A stretch of DNA of 8,371 nt from Brevundimonas sp. (GTDB lineage Bacteria > Pseudomonadota > Alphaproteobacteria > Caulobacterales > Caulobacteraceae): positions 1 through 8,371 of the forward strand of contig JAAXIW010000181.1 of assembly GCA_012270135.1 (NCBI GenBank). Direction: 5' to 3'. Shown here in pieces: positions 6,222 through 8,371 of the stretch (the first letter of the stretch is position 1; each line of letters starts with the position of its first letter). Both the position numbers and the translations under genes were made by a program. The notes below the pieces were generated by a model, which was not told where the DNA came from, ran no database searches, and worked only from the letters and a program-made list of their open reading frames with translations.

Positions 6222-6311
6222 TAGCGGCGCGGGCTTCAGCCTTTGTTGAGATTTCAGGGGCAGGTTCGCGGTCACGCTCTCGCGCGCGCTCGCTCTATGG
6301 ACACCGTCGCC

Positions 6312-6725
6312 ATGACCCGCACCCACCGTCTGCTCCTTGCTCTCGGCGCGACCGCCTTGCTGGTCGGCCCCGGGGCCGCCCTCGCCCAATCCGGACGCAT
6401 CAGCGTCGAGATCGATCAGGCCCAGCGCGTCCAGCTGCGCGGCCCGGCCGGCTCGGTCATCGTGGGTAATCCCGAGATCGCCGACGTCACGGTGGTGGAC
6501 GCCAATACGCTCTACATCACCGGCAAGGGCTACGGCGTGACCGAGGTCGTCGCCGTCGATCCGATCGGCCGCACGGTGTTCCAGAGCCAGGTCGTGGTCA
6601 CCGCCGGGGACGGCTCGGGCCGGGTCCGCGTATGGCGTGGCGCCCAGGCGACCGAAATGGCCTGCGCCAGTTCGTGCTCGCCCTCGGTGCGGGGAACCAG
6701 CGGCCCCGCCCCCGCCCAGCAATAG
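6312..6725 (+). CDS. Secreted stand-alone pilus/secretin N-terminal-domain protein
   Basis: 137-residue exported protein made almost only of the domain found at the N-terminus of CpaC-type secretins. Residues 1-25 are a Sec signal peptide (LLLALGATALLVGPGAALA, then QS). Residues 28-99 are the domain: VIVGNPEIADVTVV and the later TEVVAVDPIGRT correspond to VIVPNPTVAEAM and TDAVVLDNAGRT in CpaC. The C-terminus has VRVWRG (105-110), a Cys pair (118, 122) and a Pro/Ala end. There is no BON or secretin core, so it cannot form a pore; it more likely binds CpaC, CpaB or the pilus in the periplasm. The start is uncertain: ATG at 6312 gives a clean signal peptide, ATG at 6297 adds five residues, and neither has a strong Shine-Dalgarno. 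First gene of a three-gene operon. Family call firm, role inferred. Confidence 0.85.
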   Translation: MTRTHRLLLALGATALLVGPGAALAQSGRISVEIDQAQRVQLRGPAGSVIVGNPEIADVTVVDANTLYITGKGYGVTEVVAVDPIGRTVFQSQVVVTAGDGSGRVRVWRGAQATEMACASSCSPSVRGTSGPAPAQQ

Positions 6726-6731
6726 GCCGAC

Positions 6732-7283
6732 ATGATCGCTCGCCGTCGCCACGGATCGTCCCGAGGCCGCCGACGGCTCGGCGGTCTGCTGCGCAATCGC
6801 GACGGTTCCGCCGCCGTCGAGTTCGGCCTCGTCGTCCTGCCCTTCTGCGTCATGATCTTCGCCATTCTGGAGGTGGCGCTGATCTTCACGCTGGATTCCG
6901 TGCTGGAGAACGCCGCCATCTCGACCGGCCGGCTGGTGCGCACCGGCCAGGCCAGCGCCCAAGGCATGACGGCGGCCCAGTTCAAGACCCAGCTATGCAG
7001 CCGGATGAGCATCTTTTCCGGCGATTGCGAGACCAAGGCGACGATCGACGTGCGGGTGATTCCGCAGTTCAACACGACGCCGCCCGATCCGCTCGCGGGG
7101 GATGGGTTCGACCCCAGCGGCCTGACCTACGCCAACGGCAATCCCGGAGATCTGATCCTGGTGCGGGTCTGGTACCAGCACCCGCTGCTGACCACCTTCC
7201 TGTCGCAGGGCCTGTCGCATGTGGGCGACCGCACGGCGATGCTGACGGCCTCCACCGCCTTCCGCAACGAGCCCGCCGGATGA
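6732..7283 (+). CDS. TadE-family pseudopilin
   Basis: 183-residue TadE-type protein, a minor pilin-like component needed for Tad pilus assembly in other bacteria. A long Arg-rich leader (1-25) ends RNRDG, and the predicted prepilin cut gives SAAVEFGLVVLPF with Glu at mature position 5, as in Flp and TadE proteins. The hydrophobic helix covers about 31-52 (FGLVVLPFCVMIFAILEVAL). The remaining 130 residues are periplasmic, with a Cys pair at 89 and 99 (LCSRMSIFSGDC) and a C-terminal beta-rich part (LILVRVWYQHPL). CpaA is the likely processing enzyme. It begins six bases after the preceding stop, and its own stop overlaps the next start as ATGA, so the three genes are one unit. I give no symbol because naming of TadE paralogues differs between species. 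Confidence 0.9.
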   Translation: MIARRRHGSSRGRRRLGGLLRNRDGSAAVEFGLVVLPFCVMIFAILEVALIFTLDSVLENAAISTGRLVRTGQASAQGMTAAQFKTQLCSRMSIFSGDCETKATIDVRVIPQFNTTPPDPLAGDGFDPSGLTYANGNPGDLILVRVWYQHPLLTTFLSQGLSHVGDRTAMLTASTAFRNEPAG

Positions 7284-7816
7284 AGCGCACCGGCCTGATC
7301 AGACGCTGGGTCGGCGACGAGCGCGGGGTCTCGGCGATCGAGTTCGCCATGCTCGCGCCGGTGCTGATCCTCTTCTACATGGGCATGACCGAGTTCTGTC
7401 AGGGCTTCATGGCCCAGAAGCGCATGGGACACGTCTCGGCCATGGTCGCCGATCTGATCGCCCAGGAGGAGACGGTGACGCCGGCGACCATCGACGACAT
7501 CTTCGACATCGGCGGGCTGATCATGAAGCCGTTCCCGACGGCGACCCTGAACCAGCGGGTCTCGAGCGTCAGCCGGACCTCGGGCACCGCCCGGGTCGAC
7601 TGGAGCCGGGGCGACGGCATGACGGCGCGGGGCGTGGGTTCGACGATGACCCTGCCGGCCGACCTGATCGAGGACGGCGAGAGCGTGATCGTGGCCGAGG
7701 TGACCTATGACTATGACTCGGCCGCGGACTATCTGATGCCGGGCCTGACGCGGTTTTCGCACACCTATTATCTGCGGCCGCGGACCGTCGACCGGACGAC
7801 CTGCGCGGCCTGCTAG
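7280..7816 (+). CDS. Second TadE-like pseudopilin
   Basis: 178-residue TadE-like protein. The leader MKRTGLIRRWVGDERG (16 residues) is followed by VSAIEFAMLAPVLILFYMGM, with Glu at mature position 5 and a membrane helix at about 21-42. The periplasmic part is helical near the membrane (MAQKRMGHVSAMVADLIAQE), then beta-rich, with LIEDGESVIVAEVTYDYDS at about 129-147, and ends CAAC, giving Cys175 and Cys178. It differs from the upstream TadE-like protein in size, leader and Cys placement, so the two are paralogous partners and not a recent duplication. The start is the ATG in the ATGA overlap with the preceding gene; the frame stays open far upstream, but that stretch is only the upstream gene read in another frame. 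The TAG stop overlaps the pabB stop on the opposite strand. Confidence 0.9.
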   Translation: MKRTGLIRRWVGDERGVSAIEFAMLAPVLILFYMGMTEFCQGFMAQKRMGHVSAMVADLIAQEETVTPATIDDIFDIGGLIMKPFPTATLNQRVSSVSRTSGTARVDWSRGDGMTARGVGSTMTLPADLIEDGESVIVAEVTYDYDSAADYLMPGLTRFSHTYYLRPRTVDRTTCAAC

Positions 7817-8371
7817 GCGCCAGTAAGGGCCTCGCGCAGGGCGAGGATCTTCACCTCCGTCTCGGCCAGCTCGGAGGCGGGATCGCTGTCGGCGACGATG
7901 CCGGCGCCGGCGAGGGCGCGGAAGCGCCAGCGGCCCTCCACCCGTTCGAAGGACGCGGTGCGGATCAGCACAGAGGCGGTCAGGCCGCCGTCGGCGCCGA
8001 TGTGGAACAGGCTGCCGCACCAGGGTCCGCGCGGCGGTTCATGGGCGGCGATGACCTTCATGGCCTGATGCTTGGGCGCGCCGGTGATCGAGCCGGGCGG
8101 GAAGGTGGCGTCCAGCAGGTCGGCGACGCCGGCGCCGGGCCGGGCCGTCGCGGTCACTGTCGATACGAGGTGGTGGACGGTCGGGTGGCTTTCGATCTCG
8201 ACCAGCCGGTCGACGGCGACCGTGCCCGGTTCAGCGACACGCGACAGGTCGTTGCGCATCAGATCGACGATCATCACGTTCTCGGCCCGGTCCTTGGCGC
8301 TGGCCGCGAGCTCGGCGGCGAGGGCGGCGGCGCGGGCGGGATCTGGATGGCGGGGGCGTGTGCCCTTGATG
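7813..8371 (-). CDS. pabB: PabB, aminodeoxychorismate synthase component I, C-terminal part cut by the right edge
   Basis: C-terminal 185 residues of a chorismate-binding enzyme that converts chorismate and ammonia to 4-amino-4-deoxychorismate for folate synthesis in the cytoplasm. The visible part begins IKGTRPR. The Lys in this motif (codon 8367-8365) matches the catalytic Lys of PabB (Lys274 in E. coli), whereas anthranilate synthase TrpE normally has Ala there; this favours PabB. Further family motifs follow in order: KDRAENVMIVDLMRNDLSRV, HLVSTVTA, PPGSITGAPK, WCGSLFHIG, and GAGIVADSDPASELAETEVK near the end. The protein stops soon after the last motif, so no fused PabC lyase domain is present. 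The start and N-terminal domain lie outside the window. It is convergent with the pilus operon and functionally unrelated to it. Confidence 0.93.
   Translation of the reverse strand, partial: IKGTRPRHPDPARAAALAAELAASAKDRAENVMIVDLMRNDLSRVAEPGTVAVDRLVEIESHPTVHHLVSTVTATARPGAGVADLLDATFPPGSITGAPKHQAMKVIAAHEPPRGPWCGSLFHIGADGGLTASVLIRTASFERVEGRWRFRALAGAGIVADSDPASELAETEVKILALREALTGA

Larger units (their letters stand above)
6011..6311. other. Divergent intergenic region between pilA and the plus-strand pilus operon
   Basis: About 300 bases without a convincing gene. It is less GC-rich than its neighbours around 6140-6162. It holds the pilA leader and candidate promoter (6096-6116), the CCGGTA cluster, and a GANTC site (GAATC, 6157-6161) overlapping a plus-strand TAGAAT that resembles a -10 box. 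The last stretch, 6240-6296, is rich in GCGC/CTCG and has no clear ribosome binding site. Confidence 0.6.

Noticed and set aside
6192..6962. Minus-strand open frame opposite the N-domain and first TadE-like genes
   Set aside because: Its translation is a low-complexity Gly/Asp/Ala mix, and both plus-strand genes have signal or leader peptides and family motifs.
6632..7279. Upstream extension of the second TadE-like gene
   Set aside because: The frame is open, but the extension would bury the prepilin-type leader 216 residues into the protein; it is only the upstream gene read in another frame.
7830..7846. Hairpin CCTCGC/GCGAGG as terminator for the plus-strand operon
   Set aside because: Only a six-base stem, inside pabB coding sequence, with no following T-run.
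7127..8020. Minus-strand open frame spanning the second TadE-like gene and the pabB end
   Set aside because: It conflicts with two well-supported genes and has Arg/His-rich shadow composition.
1..8371. tRNA, rRNA, CRISPR arrays, insertion sequences, phage genes
   Set aside because: No cloverleaf-like, rRNA-like, spaced-repeat or transposase-like sequence was seen; gene order is a normal chromosomal Tad locus.

Overview
This window is the core of a tight-adherence (Tad/Cpa, type IVc) pilus locus from a GC-rich alphaproteobacterium. The gene order pilA-cpaA-cpaB-cpaC-cpaD-cpaE-cpaF, the 56-residue Flp pilin, the CpaF N-terminus beginning MFGKRT, and CtrA- and GANTC-like sites all point to the Caulobacterales. 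Brevundimonas or a close relative is my best guess; the genus is inference only.

Layout. Positions 1-5090 hold a tight minus-strand operon read right to left: cpaB, cpaC, cpaD, cpaE, cpaF. The cpaB/cpaC junction overlaps by ATGA. The cpaC/cpaD junction does too if the upstream cpaD ATG is used. cpaD/cpaE and cpaE/cpaF are separated by only a few bases. cpaF starts with GTG and runs off the left edge. Positions 5091-5214 are a short regulatory gap with a CtrA-like box and repeated TTAACG-type motifs. cpaA (5215-5727) and pilA (5840-6010) lie upstream on the same strand. A strong intrinsic terminator separates them, so pilin can be made in excess over the machine. Positions 6011-6311 are a divergent intergenic region with a candidate pilA promoter, a CcrM-type GANTC site and a cluster of CCGGTA repeats. 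Positions 6312-7816 are a plus-strand operon: a secreted stand-alone secretin N-domain protein and two TadE-family pseudopilins. Positions 7813-8371 are the 3' part of pabB (folate pathway), convergent with the pilus genes and sharing a CTAG stop palindrome with the last of them.

How the genes work together (family knowledge). PilA and the two TadE-like proteins carry Flp-type leaders that the CpaA peptidase would cut. CpaC forms the outer-membrane secretin, helped by the lipoprotein CpaD. CpaB is its periplasmic partner. CpaE places the machine at the pole, and CpaF powers extension and retraction. The platform proteins CpaG/CpaH (TadB/TadC) would be expected beyond the left edge.

No RNA genes, mobile elements or CRISPR arrays were seen. 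I find no wholly new system here. The less ordinary content is in the two regulatory gaps, the stand-alone secretin N-domain protein, and the degenerate ATPase and receiver motifs of CpaE.
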